From the NCBI RefSeq assembly GCF_042431545.1, contig NZ_JBHLYX010000003.1: 64,000 nucleotides of DNA. One strand, written 5' to 3'. The DNA comes from Pseudoalteromonas xiamenensis. GTDB taxonomy: Bacteria > Pseudomonadota > Gammaproteobacteria > Enterobacterales > Alteromonadaceae. Below, piece after piece: positions 46,201-53,713 of this stretch. The position numbers and the translations under genes are program-made. Positions within the stretch are counted from its first letter, which is position 1, and each line of letters begins with the position of its first letter. The notes below the pieces were generated by a model. The model was not told the DNA's origin and did no database searches. It saw only the letters and a list, made by a program, of their open reading frames with translations.

Positions 46201-47214
46201 ATGCCTAAAAAGACGGTGGAAATTCTCCTTTGGCATCACAGGACTAAAAGGACTCTATCTCGAAAAGGGAAGAAGTATAATCCAATTAAAGAGAAAAAAA
46301 TAAGAGTCCTAGGTTATGAGTACCTTTTAATGCCAAAGAAGGTTGACCTATATTCCGAAAGCAATTATCAAGCTACAACAGATTTTGTTAATAAAATGCT
46401 GTCTCGGGCTTGTTCGACAGCAATTATGCTAGACTTTGAACAAACAGAGCATATAACAGCTGCTGCATTACTCTACTTGTATGCAAGGATCGACCATTGT
46501 CTCAGTGAAAACCCAAAAGCTCGAATCAGAATTAAAGCGGATTCCTTGAGTGGAATAATTAAAGAAACAGTGATGAAGTCGGGTTTATTTGCAAGAACTT
46601 TAAATAGAACCGATCAAGTTGAAGACAATGGAAACTCTCGTATTGTTAAGGGTACTGCGGAGGGTGAAGAATTTGAGGAAGTCATCGACCACATAGTTAA
46701 GCATATTTATAAAGTTGAAGGAACTGAAGCTGAAAGGCAAGTAGGTGCTGCGGTTAGTGAGTCGGTAGGAAATGTAAAGCTACACGCTTACCCTAGAGAG
46801 CAAGACAATACAGCTCCATTCAAACCTTGGTGGATATTATACAGTGTGATTGATGGAGTACTGTATTTGGCTATATATGATATAGGTGTTGGAATACCAG
46901 AAACTATACATTCTAGGAATTGGATACGTGATATAGTTGATAAAACACCAGATTTACTTCGTAAATTAAGTAGCTCTAGAGATGTAGACCACATTAGCGT
47001 AGCTATGGAAGCAGGCAAGACCCAGACCAAGGAAAAAAAACATGGTAAAGGTAGTAAAAGTATTCGAGCGCTTGTTGATGCAACTCCAAACGGTATGTTG
47101 AGAGTCTTCAGTAATAAAGGTTTATATCAAATAGGTGTCGATGCAGAACCTGAACTTATTGAGCATGGCATATCTGTTGGTGGTACACTTATTCAGTGGA
47201 ATATAAAGATTTAG
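46201..47214 (+). CDS. STAS-like/GHKL (HATPase) fusion protein
   Basis: 337 residues. A Lys/Arg-rich N terminus, a STAS-like segment (about 73-130; AIMLDFEQTEHITAAALLYL), then a GHKL ATPase: N-box Glu187-Asn191 in SESVGNVKLHAY, G1 box DIGVGIP (227-233) and G2 box HGKGSKSI (281-288). No histidine-kinase phosphoacceptor domain, receiver or membrane segment. This is the build of anti-sigma-factor-like kinases or of GHKL sensors that move their partners by ATP binding. It is first of three overlapping genes whose second product also has a STAS-like fold, suggesting partner switching. It lies beside attR, in the cargo position. Confidence 0.82.
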   Translation: MPKKTVEILLWHHRTKRTLSRKGKKYNPIKEKKIRVLGYEYLLMPKKVDLYSESNYQATTDFVNKMLSRACSTAIMLDFEQTEHITAAALLYLYARIDHCLSENPKARIRIKADSLSGIIKETVMKSGLFARTLNRTDQVEDNGNSRIVKGTAEGEEFEEVIDHIVKHIYKVEGTEAERQVGAAVSESVGNVKLHAYPREQDNTAPFKPWWILYSVIDGVLYLAIYDIGVGIPETIHSRNWIRDIVDKTPDLLRKLSSSRDVDHISVAMEAGKTQTKEKKHGKGSKSIRALVDATPNGMLRVFSNKGLYQIGVDAEPELIEHGISVGGTLIQWNIKI

Positions 47215-47219
47215 TAACG

Positions 47220-47558
47220 ATGAAACCATTAAAAGAAATAGAAGTTGTTAAAGACTTTTTTCCTAGGCCTAAATGGCGTTACAGGAAAGAAGGAAAAGGT
47301 AGTGGTCAGGAATTTAGAGAGGACTATCTTACAAAAGCTCTTCAAGAATACACCAAAGTGAAGGTTGACTTGACGGGGTACAATCGCTATGGCCCCTCTT
47401 TTATTTCCGAAGCGTTTGGAGGTTTGATCCGAGAAAGTGATTTTACACTGAATGAGCTTGAAGAGCGTTTGACTATAGAGCATGAACTCTTACCTAGCGT
47501 GATTGAAATGTGTTGGGTTGAGCTGCGCGAAGCTGATAAGGAAATGAATGGAGAGTAA
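47220..47558 (+). CDS. DUF4325 STAS-like protein
   Basis: 112 residues from the ATG (a GTG at 47196 would overlap the ATPase gene). The DUF4325 signature is seen: RYRKEGKGSGQEFRED and VDLTGYNRYGPSFISEAFGGL. DUF4325 proteins have a STAS-like fold and are often found beside GHKL ATPases. It starts 5 bp after the ATPase stop and overlaps the next gene by 11 bp. Confidence 0.82.
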   Translation: MKPLKEIEVVKDFFPRPKWRYRKEGKGSGQEFREDYLTKALQEYTKVKVDLTGYNRYGPSFISEAFGGLIRESDFTLNELEERLTIEHELLPSVIEMCWVELREADKEMNGE

Positions 47559-48075
47559 GGATTTAGTTGCGTATTTGTCGCCTACTTTAGTCATTCTAGG
47601 CTGGTTGGTTGTGTTTTTGAATACAAACAGAACAGCCAAGCGTTCCGAAGTCAGAAATCTTTGTGATAAATGTGTAGAGTCTTTAGCAAAACTAGACGAT
47701 ACATTGCATAAAGAATTTAGCAAAAAAGCAACTGAAGGTGATATCTCTTCGGTATATGATTTAGAGTCGGCGGTTGTGTCGGTTTTGGCTTTGCTGGAAA
47801 TAAGAACTAGATTGTTAGAGAAGAAAACTGGTGTTAGTTTTATTTCAGAACAATCGATCTATGAATTGAAACGAAAAAGTGGAAATCAGGATAATGTTGA
47901 TGAAATTAGAGATGACATTCTCGACATAATCGAGGAGCTTGAAGAAAAATATAACGATCATTACACATTAAGCCGTTGGCGTTTTTCAGAGATGTATATG
48001 CTTCATACGTTTTTATGGGTAGCATTAGTATTAAGCATCTATTTTGTATTGGTAAAATTTATGTGTCGATTTTGA
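47548..48075 (+). CDS. Two-TM membrane protein with helical cytoplasmic domain
   Basis: 175 residues. TM1 about 7-25 (LSPTLVILGWLVVFLN) and TM2 about 152-172 (FLWVALVLSIYFVLVKFM) flank a charged helical region of ~125 residues with a coiled-coil-like DDILDIIEELEEKYND. AAGGAA precedes its ATG, which lies inside the DUF4325 gene, so expression is coupled. It is last before attR. A membrane effector at the end of a sensor operon is common in abortive-infection systems; its role here is inference. Confidence 0.75.
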   Translation: MESKDLVAYLSPTLVILGWLVVFLNTNRTAKRSEVRNLCDKCVESLAKLDDTLHKEFSKKATEGDISSVYDLESAVVSVLALLEIRTRLLEKKTGVSFISEQSIYELKRKSGNQDNVDEIRDDILDIIEELEEKYNDHYTLSRWRFSEMYMLHTFLWVALVLSIYFVLVKFMCRF

Positions 48076-48190
48076 TACTTAGAAGTTTGAATAAACATGT
48101 AGATTTTAAGTGTGATGAGATGAATTTAAGATGAGAGCCTTTGAAAAAGAGATTTTCGTTTAGTCGTTTATTATTTGTTGCTTCAGTTAA

Positions 48191-48206
48191 CTTACCGGCT
48201 GACTCA
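48191..48206 (+). repeat. attR: right attachment site, native rnpB 3' strand
   Basis: CTTACCGGCTGACTCA. This is the pre-integration end of rnpB, followed by its own terminator. Its GGCTGACTCA could also pair with the P1 5' strand TGAGTCGGCT, again with all ten pairs and two wobbles. Confidence 0.8.
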
Positions 48207-48215
48207 ACAAATTAT

Positions 48216-48246
48216 AAAAAAGCCTCGCATTTTGCGGGGCTTTTTT
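48216..48246 (+). terminator. Stranded native rnpB terminator
   Basis: A hairpin AAAAAAGCCTCGCA/TGCGGGGCTTTTTT with a 3-nt loop and six T residues. It lies just past attR, now 14.7 kb away from rnpB. Confidence 0.88.
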
Positions 48247-48325
48247 ATTCACAAATCGAACTAAGACTTGAAAACAGGTTACCTAGCCCTTATCTTCTAT
48301 CAAGATTAAGGGAGTCGTTGTCACT

Positions 48326-48823
48326 ATGTCGCGCGTTGTTTTAGCCATTTTGTTGTTTTGTACGCTACTGGGTTTTGGTAGTCGTGACGCTATGGCAACT
48401 ACTTGGCATACAACGTCAGTAACCTCAGTGCATACATTAGTAAGCGATCAAGACGTCGCCAATGAATTGCTATCGGTAGACGAGACCTACGCATTTGGGG
48501 GAAGTGTTAAGCTTTTCCATCCGACGATGCCTAAATCAAGAATACAGCACCAGTTGCCAGCGCCGCATCCAGTGGAGCTTCCTGAACGCAGCCGCGTGAC
48601 TCACCCAAGCTATTTTCTACATCCAGATCAACAACCCAATTATTTGCTCGTCTACACTTTGGCGGATACTGAAATCTGTCGAGATGTTCAATATCGTCCT
48701 GAGAAACCTGAGATTCAACCATGGTATCAATGCGCATCAAGGCCACGTACTGGTGCTATTGATAACTGCCAACCAGCCAATTTAACCTATCGAGCCAGAC
48801 TGACTTACCAGTTAAATGCCTGA
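48326..48823 (+). CDS. Small secreted protein of unknown function
   Basis: 165 residues with a signal peptide (MSRVVLAILLFCTLLGFGSR, likely cleaved after AMA). The mature part has three cysteines (EICRDV, YQCASR, DNCQPA) and is His/Pro-rich; no family recognised. It is the first chromosomal gene after the element and lies about 110 bp before secD, possibly in the same transcription unit. An AAGGGAG site lies about 10 nt before the ATG. Confidence 0.65.
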   Translation: MSRVVLAILLFCTLLGFGSRDAMATTWHTTSVTSVHTLVSDQDVANELLSVDETYAFGGSVKLFHPTMPKSRIQHQLPAPHPVELPERSRVTHPSYFLHPDQQPNYLLVYTLADTEICRDVQYRPEKPEIQPWYQCASRPRTGAIDNCQPANLTYRARLTYQLNA

Positions 48824-48935
48824 TCTCTATTCATAACACAAGTTAAGCCACGGCTTAGCAGAATGGAATTTTTATCAGGTAACAAGCTGTCGTGTTTTGC
48901 CTTTTGCATTTGCACAGCAGCAAAGTGAGTTTAGT

Positions 48936-50798
48936 ATGTTTAAATCAAAAAAATCAGTGCGCACGCCCTGGCAAGCGCATTTAAAACGCATGGCCATCCT
49001 TCTGGTCATTATTGCGCTTGGGTTGTGTGCCTTACCCAATTTTTACCAAAATAACACGGTGTTGCGTATTAGCCCATTGAAGGCTGGGGATGAAATTCCT
49101 AGCCCTGATGTAATTCAACAGGTGCTACTACAACATCAGTTCAATGTCGCGACTATTCGTTCAAACACGGACTCGGCAAGCACCGAAGTGATGTTAATAC
49201 CTCAAACAGCGTCCGCTGCTGCACAAGAAGTACTTTCCGATGCCTTACACGCGAATGTAACGGTGAAAGTCGCGGAGCAGTCTACCGCGCCAATCTGGTT
49301 ACAAAAGCTCGGGTTATCGCCAATTAAACTGGGCTTGGACCTAAACGGCGGGGTGCTTTTTGTACTAAAGGTTGATACAGACAAGGCGCTAGAGAAACGC
49401 ATGGAAAATATTGCGTTGGAAGCGCAGGCATTCCGAGTAAAAGAGAAATTGCACGGTGTGCGCATTGAGCGCAGTACAACCAATAACGTGGAACTCATTG
49501 CACTACCAAAAGGTCAAGATGCCTTGCGACAATTGCAAGCCGCGCTGTTAAAGCAATTCCCACAATTAAGTGCAGTTACTCACCAACAAGGTAATTTGCA
49601 ACGTTCGACACTAAGTTACAACGAAGAGGGTAAAGCCACATTTGAAAAGCAAACCATGATACAAGCCTTGACTACATTACGTTCTAGAATTGAAGAGTTA
49701 GGTATTACGGAAGCGGTTACACAGCGCCAAGGTGCGAATTACATTCGAATTGAATTACCCGGCGTACAAGACCCAACAGCAGCGAAACGAATTATCGGTG
49801 CGACAGCACAACTCTCATTCCACGCACTACAGGACGTTGGAGGCAAAGCGGTTAAAGCTGAACACGGTATCGTGAACTTAAATCCACTCGCCATTTTTAG
49901 TGGCGCAGACATTGACTCGGCCCAAGCGGGACGAGATGACTATGGCAAGCCGTTAGTTCAACTTCACTTAACTTCGCAAGGTGGGGCAAAGATGCTCCGC
50001 TTTTCTAGGAACAATGTGGGCAAACCCATGGCGACATTATACAGCGAATACGTGGCCGACAGTCGGGGGGAAATTCATGAAAATAGTACAGTAATTTCTG
50101 TTGCCACTATTCAGCAAGTACTTGGCCAGCGCTTTAGTATCACGAACATGGGGTCGTGGCAAAAAGCGGAAGACTTAGCGCTTCTGTTACGCGCAGGTTC
50201 TTTAGATGCGCCTTTGACCATCGTGACTGAGCGGACAATTGGTCCAAGTTTGGGGGCACAAAACATCAATAGCGGATTTAAAGCGCTTGCACTTGGCTTG
50301 TCGTTAACACTTGGGTTCATGTTGCTTTGGTATCGCAAACTCGGGGTGATTGCTTGTATCGCACTCGTTGCTAACTTGGTGTGTTTAATTGGTTTAATGT
50401 CGCTATTACCAAATGTCGTGTTGACCTTGCCTGGTATCGCGGGGTTGGTACTTACTATCGGTATGGCGGTTGATACAAATGTCATTATTTTTGAGCGGAT
50501 CAAAGAGGAACGCAAACAAGGTAGCCGTATGGTCACGGCTTTGCAGCGTGGCTATCAACAAGCTCAAAGCAGCATCGTCGATGCGAACTTAACCACAATG
50601 ATCACCGCACTAGTGCTTATGGCTATTGGTTATGGCCCAATCAAAGGATTTGCAATTACGTTAGCCCTTGGGATCGTAACCAGTATGTTTTGTGGGGTAG
50701 TGGTTTCAGCTCAATTATCGCATTGGTTTTATCGAGCACCAGAACTGGCAAATAGAACGATAGAAAATAACAGTGTGAAAGGGGTGCAACATGGTTAA
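48936..50798 (+). CDS. SecD-family translocase subunit (second secDF locus)
   Basis: 620 residues: N-terminal TM, large P1 periplasmic region, C-terminal five-helix RND half. Signature motifs: GLDLNGGVLFVLKVD and GMAVDTNVIIFERIKEE, the latter containing the proton/sodium-relay Asp. SecD with SecF pulls exported proteins through SecYEG using the ion gradient. It is not next to yajC/tgt, so it is likely a paralogue of the main secDF. The ATG at 48936 is chosen; a TTG at 48897 is unlikely. It overlaps secF by 8 bp. Extra SecDF copies with different ion use are known in Vibrio. Confidence 0.88.
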   Translation: MFKSKKSVRTPWQAHLKRMAILLVIIALGLCALPNFYQNNTVLRISPLKAGDEIPSPDVIQQVLLQHQFNVATIRSNTDSASTEVMLIPQTASAAAQEVLSDALHANVTVKVAEQSTAPIWLQKLGLSPIKLGLDLNGGVLFVLKVDTDKALEKRMENIALEAQAFRVKEKLHGVRIERSTTNNVELIALPKGQDALRQLQAALLKQFPQLSAVTHQQGNLQRSTLSYNEEGKATFEKQTMIQALTTLRSRIEELGITEAVTQRQGANYIRIELPGVQDPTAAKRIIGATAQLSFHALQDVGGKAVKAEHGIVNLNPLAIFSGADIDSAQAGRDDYGKPLVQLHLTSQGGAKMLRFSRNNVGKPMATLYSEYVADSRGEIHENSTVISVATIQQVLGQRFSITNMGSWQKAEDLALLLRAGSLDAPLTIVTERTIGPSLGAQNINSGFKALALGLSLTLGFMLLWYRKLGVIACIALVANLVCLIGLMSLLPNVVLTLPGIAGLVLTIGMAVDTNVIIFERIKEERKQGSRMVTALQRGYQQAQSSIVDANLTTMITALVLMAIGYGPIKGFAITLALGIVTSMFCGVVVSAQLSHWFYRAPELANRTIENNSVKGVQHG

Positions 50799-51693
50799 TG
50801 TATGGCAAAAAATTCGTACATCTGGTCTGTGGTTGAGCATCCTTGCCGTTGTGTTGAGTTGTATTTTGATTACCCAGCGAGGTGTTTTACTCGGGCAAGA
50901 TTTTACGGGGGGCTACGTTACCGAATTTCAAATCGCAAAAGACTTTACTGCAAGCGAATTAGAGCATGAGTTGAATGCGGTTGTACCGGGTAGTTTTCGT
51001 TTATCAAGCAATGGTGTGCTGCAATGGCAACTGTTTCAACCGCCTCAAAATGAGGTTGCTGAGCCATTGAGTTGGCAAACTAAACTCCCTGAATCAATGG
51101 GATTAAAAATTTTGGACAGTCGCTTTGTTGGCTCTCAGGTAGGAGCGGAATTAGTTGAGCAAGGCGGATTGGCCTTGCTTGTTAGTTTGCTTGCGGTTGG
51201 GCTATATCTCATTGTGCGATTTGAGTGGCGTTTGGCCGTTTCTGCGAGCTTAGCGTTGTTGCACGATATTGTGATTACGGTCGCGTGTTTTTCGTTAACG
51301 GGAATGGAGTTCGATTTAACCGTACTTGCTGCACTGTTAGCGATTATCGGTTATTCCCTGAATGACTCCATTATCATTGGCGATAAAGTGCGAGAGCTGG
51401 TACGTGTACGTCCGAATGCTCCGGTAAGTGACACGATTGATGAAGCACTAGGTACTACGCTTGGTAGAACAACGATAACGTCTTCAACCACGTTGACGAC
51501 TGTCGCGGCGATTTGGTGGCTCGGTGGAGCGAGCCTACAAGGTTTTGCCTGTGCGCTTTTTGTTGGGGTTGCGGTTGGTACGTGGTCATCTATTTTTGTT
51601 AGTGCCACTTTACCTCAATGGCTTGGACTCAGCTTCGCGAACTATCAGCGCGTTTACACTGAGCAAGAGCAACAACAGCTAGCGGAGCCCTAA
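50791..51693 (+). CDS. SecF-family translocase subunit (second secDF locus)
   Basis: 300 residues with six membrane helices and the SecF motifs GQDFTGGYVTEFQ and IIGYSLNDSIIIGDKVRE. The typical F of this last motif (VFDRIRE) is replaced by IIGDKVRE, but the Asp is kept. It pairs with the preceding SecD, with which it overlaps. Confidence 0.88.
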   Translation: MVNVWQKIRTSGLWLSILAVVLSCILITQRGVLLGQDFTGGYVTEFQIAKDFTASELEHELNAVVPGSFRLSSNGVLQWQLFQPPQNEVAEPLSWQTKLPESMGLKILDSRFVGSQVGAELVEQGGLALLVSLLAVGLYLIVRFEWRLAVSASLALLHDIVITVACFSLTGMEFDLTVLAALLAIIGYSLNDSIIIGDKVRELVRVRPNAPVSDTIDEALGTTLGRTTITSSTTLTTVAAIWWLGGASLQGFACALFVGVAVGTWSSIFVSATLPQWLGLSFANYQRVYTEQEQQQLAEP

Positions 51694-51700
51694 TTGTTGC

Positions 51701-51731
51701 GGGCAGGGCAAGATGTTAACTTGCCTTGCCC
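51701..51731. terminator. Hairpin between secF and the phosphoesterase gene
   Basis: A 12-bp stem GGGCAGGGCAAG/CTTGCCTTGCCC (one G-T pair) with a 7-nt loop, placed at the end of two converging genes. No T-run is seen, so its strength is uncertain. Confidence 0.6.
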
Positions 51732-51754
51732 TAACGTTGCAACGGTATCAAGCA

Positions 51755-53632
51755 TTATTGGTTTCGTGCACTTGCGACATCACACTGCTCGACTGCATTT
51801 GCTGCGTTTCGTGCATCAAATTTAACCACAACACACTCGTCGTATTTGTCCTGATTTAATTGCTGGAAAATAGAGAGGGTTTGCGCCAACGCGTTTCCCA
51901 CTAAACACCAAGTCGCGTCCTTTTTATTTAAATTTGAACAGGCCGCGTCCACTTCTTGGTTGGCTAAACGGTTTCGATTGCGTAGTTGGTTTGCCAACTC
52001 AATATAAGCTAGTTGATGCGATTGAGGTATATCCAGAAGTGCCAGCGAGCCTGCGTTACGCAACATGTAAAAGTCACCGACAAAATCCATGAGCGTAGTG
52101 CTTTTTAGCAGCTGTAAGTCTTTACTTGGTAATGTATCCGTATGTGTGGGCAGCTTTTGAAGTAAATTGAATAGTGAGGTATCCAATAGTTCTGATTTGA
52201 ATACTTTTGACCATTCCGTTGGGAAAAATCTCATTCTGGCAAGCGCCAACAAATGAGCTTTGGCAAATTCATGATAATTCCTTGCATGCAAGATATTGTC
52301 GTCCCAAACCGCCTTAGAGTGAGTCGCTGTTAGGTATTGGTGTTCAACAAGGTAAGCAGGAAAAAGCGCATTGAAATGACTGACTTCATCCAATTTAATC
52401 GTGTTAATCTGCGCCACATCATTGTGCACCGAAACGAGTTTGTATGCAGGTCGATACGCTGCAATAGACGGAGCTTGTACGTTTACCAGGACATTTTCTT
52501 GTGTACGCGTGACACTGGTGTCGTTCATGTGCATATGGCCTGCGATGTGTAAGCGTAGACCTGTTTTCGCAAGCACGTCACTGGTGCTCGACAGTGGTTC
52601 TCGCGCAAGTTGGAATGCCTCATGACCAAACACGTCACGTATAGCTGGTGATTGTTGCTCGTAGAATTCGGCCATCGGAAAATGGCTAAATGCAATCAAG
52701 GTCTTATTTTCAACTTTTGCCCGAGCCACAATCTCCTTTATCCACGTAAGTAAAAAAGGTTTTTCCGTCAATATTTTATTGTAGCCCGCATTGCCGGATC
52801 CCTGAAAATGGACTTCGCTGGATACCAAGGATGGCATATAAACGTTCGCGTCAATCGCTAAAAGCCAAAGGCCTGGAGTGGGTTCAACGAGATAGCTGGT
52901 ATCAGGCATCGAGACACACGTTTTTTTATCACTTGAACATTGTTTGTAATGACGAAAAGTTAACGAAGACTCGCTTCTGTCTTTGGAAAAGGGCGTTTCC
53001 CAAAGAACATCGCGTGGGTCAGGTGTTAAACCGAATGGCGCCAGTTGAGCCATAATATCAGCGTAGCCTGCGTGTTTTATCGCCTCACTGCAAATAGTTG
53101 GCGTTGTTTTTCGGCGCATTGTCGGCTGGCAATTTTTATGATCAAGACTGAAAACGCCGATTTCAGTTCCGGTAGCCGTTAGAAAGTCGCTCTTGCCACC
53201 CGCTTTACCAAATGGACTGACTGGATCGTGATTTCCAGGAATGGCGAAAAATCGCATACCATGTTTTTTTTCGTATTCTTTTAATAGCGTTTTTAAGCCT
53301 TGCAAGTGGGCAGGTTGCCCATCATCGGTAAAGTCTCCTGGTAGTGCGACGAATTTTATTCCTCGGGAGGCTATATCATCTAGCGCACTTATTAGCGCAA
53401 AGTAATTCTCGTTAAATAAGCGAGTAGAGTGAAGCTGAGCTGCCATTGAGCGAATGCTGACGGGCTTATTGAGTCCGGCGAGTTTAATACCCTGAAATGC
53501 CGTAGAGTTAAAATCGGCATAAATATCATGGAAATGAACATCAGGTAGAAAAGCAATGTCGACATTTTGCGCATTCCGTGCTGACAGCGATTGGCAAAAA
53601 AGGCAAAGAAGAACGGCTAAGAAGGCTTTCAT
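51755..53632 (-). CDS. Secreted calcineurin-like metallophosphoesterase
   Basis: 625 residues with a signal peptide (starts MKAFLAVLLCLFCQSLSA). Metal ligands: DVHFHD, LPGDFTDDG, IPGNHDP, SHFP and AGHMHMND, the full dinuclear set. The C-terminal ~200 residues are unassigned helices with cysteines (DAACSNLN, ATWCLV, QCDVAS). The substrate is unknown; phosphomono- or diesterase. The start at 53632 sets the signal peptide at the N terminus; the longer reading upstream runs into the neighbouring terminator. Same strand as the TonB receptor, with a terminator between. Confidence 0.88.
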   Translation of the reverse strand: MKAFLAVLLCLFCQSLSARNAQNVDIAFLPDVHFHDIYADFNSTAFQGIKLAGLNKPVSIRSMAAQLHSTRLFNENYFALISALDDIASRGIKFVALPGDFTDDGQPAHLQGLKTLLKEYEKKHGMRFFAIPGNHDPVSPFGKAGGKSDFLTATGTEIGVFSLDHKNCQPTMRRKTTPTICSEAIKHAGYADIMAQLAPFGLTPDPRDVLWETPFSKDRSESSLTFRHYKQCSSDKKTCVSMPDTSYLVEPTPGLWLLAIDANVYMPSLVSSEVHFQGSGNAGYNKILTEKPFLLTWIKEIVARAKVENKTLIAFSHFPMAEFYEQQSPAIRDVFGHEAFQLAREPLSSTSDVLAKTGLRLHIAGHMHMNDTSVTRTQENVLVNVQAPSIAAYRPAYKLVSVHNDVAQINTIKLDEVSHFNALFPAYLVEHQYLTATHSKAVWDDNILHARNYHEFAKAHLLALARMRFFPTEWSKVFKSELLDTSLFNLLQKLPTHTDTLPSKDLQLLKSTTLMDFVGDFYMLRNAGSLALLDIPQSHQLAYIELANQLRNRNRLANQEVDAACSNLNKKDATWCLVGNALAQTLSIFQQLNQDKYDECVVVKFDARNAANAVEQCDVASARNQ

Positions 53633-53660
53633 ATTCAGTTTTCTAAAATCACGTAATGTT

Positions 53661-53704
53661 AAAAAAACGCTCGACCTACGTTGATTTAAACGCAGGTCGA
53701 GCGC
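53661..53704 (-). terminator. Terminator of the TonB receptor gene
   Basis: On the minus strand a 15-bp stem starting CGCTCGACCTGCGTT (one G-U) is followed by seven T residues. It separates the receptor from the phosphoesterase. Confidence 0.92.
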
Positions 53705-53713
53705 CAACTGGGT

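Noticed and set aside
45984..46208. A 74-codon frame before the ATPase operon
   Set aside because: It begins at TTG, has no ribosome-binding site and no family likeness. It overlaps the next gene start and more likely is leader sequence.
48141..48344. A 67-codon frame spanning attR
   Set aside because: It crosses the attachment site and the rnpB terminator hairpin, so it is a chance frame.
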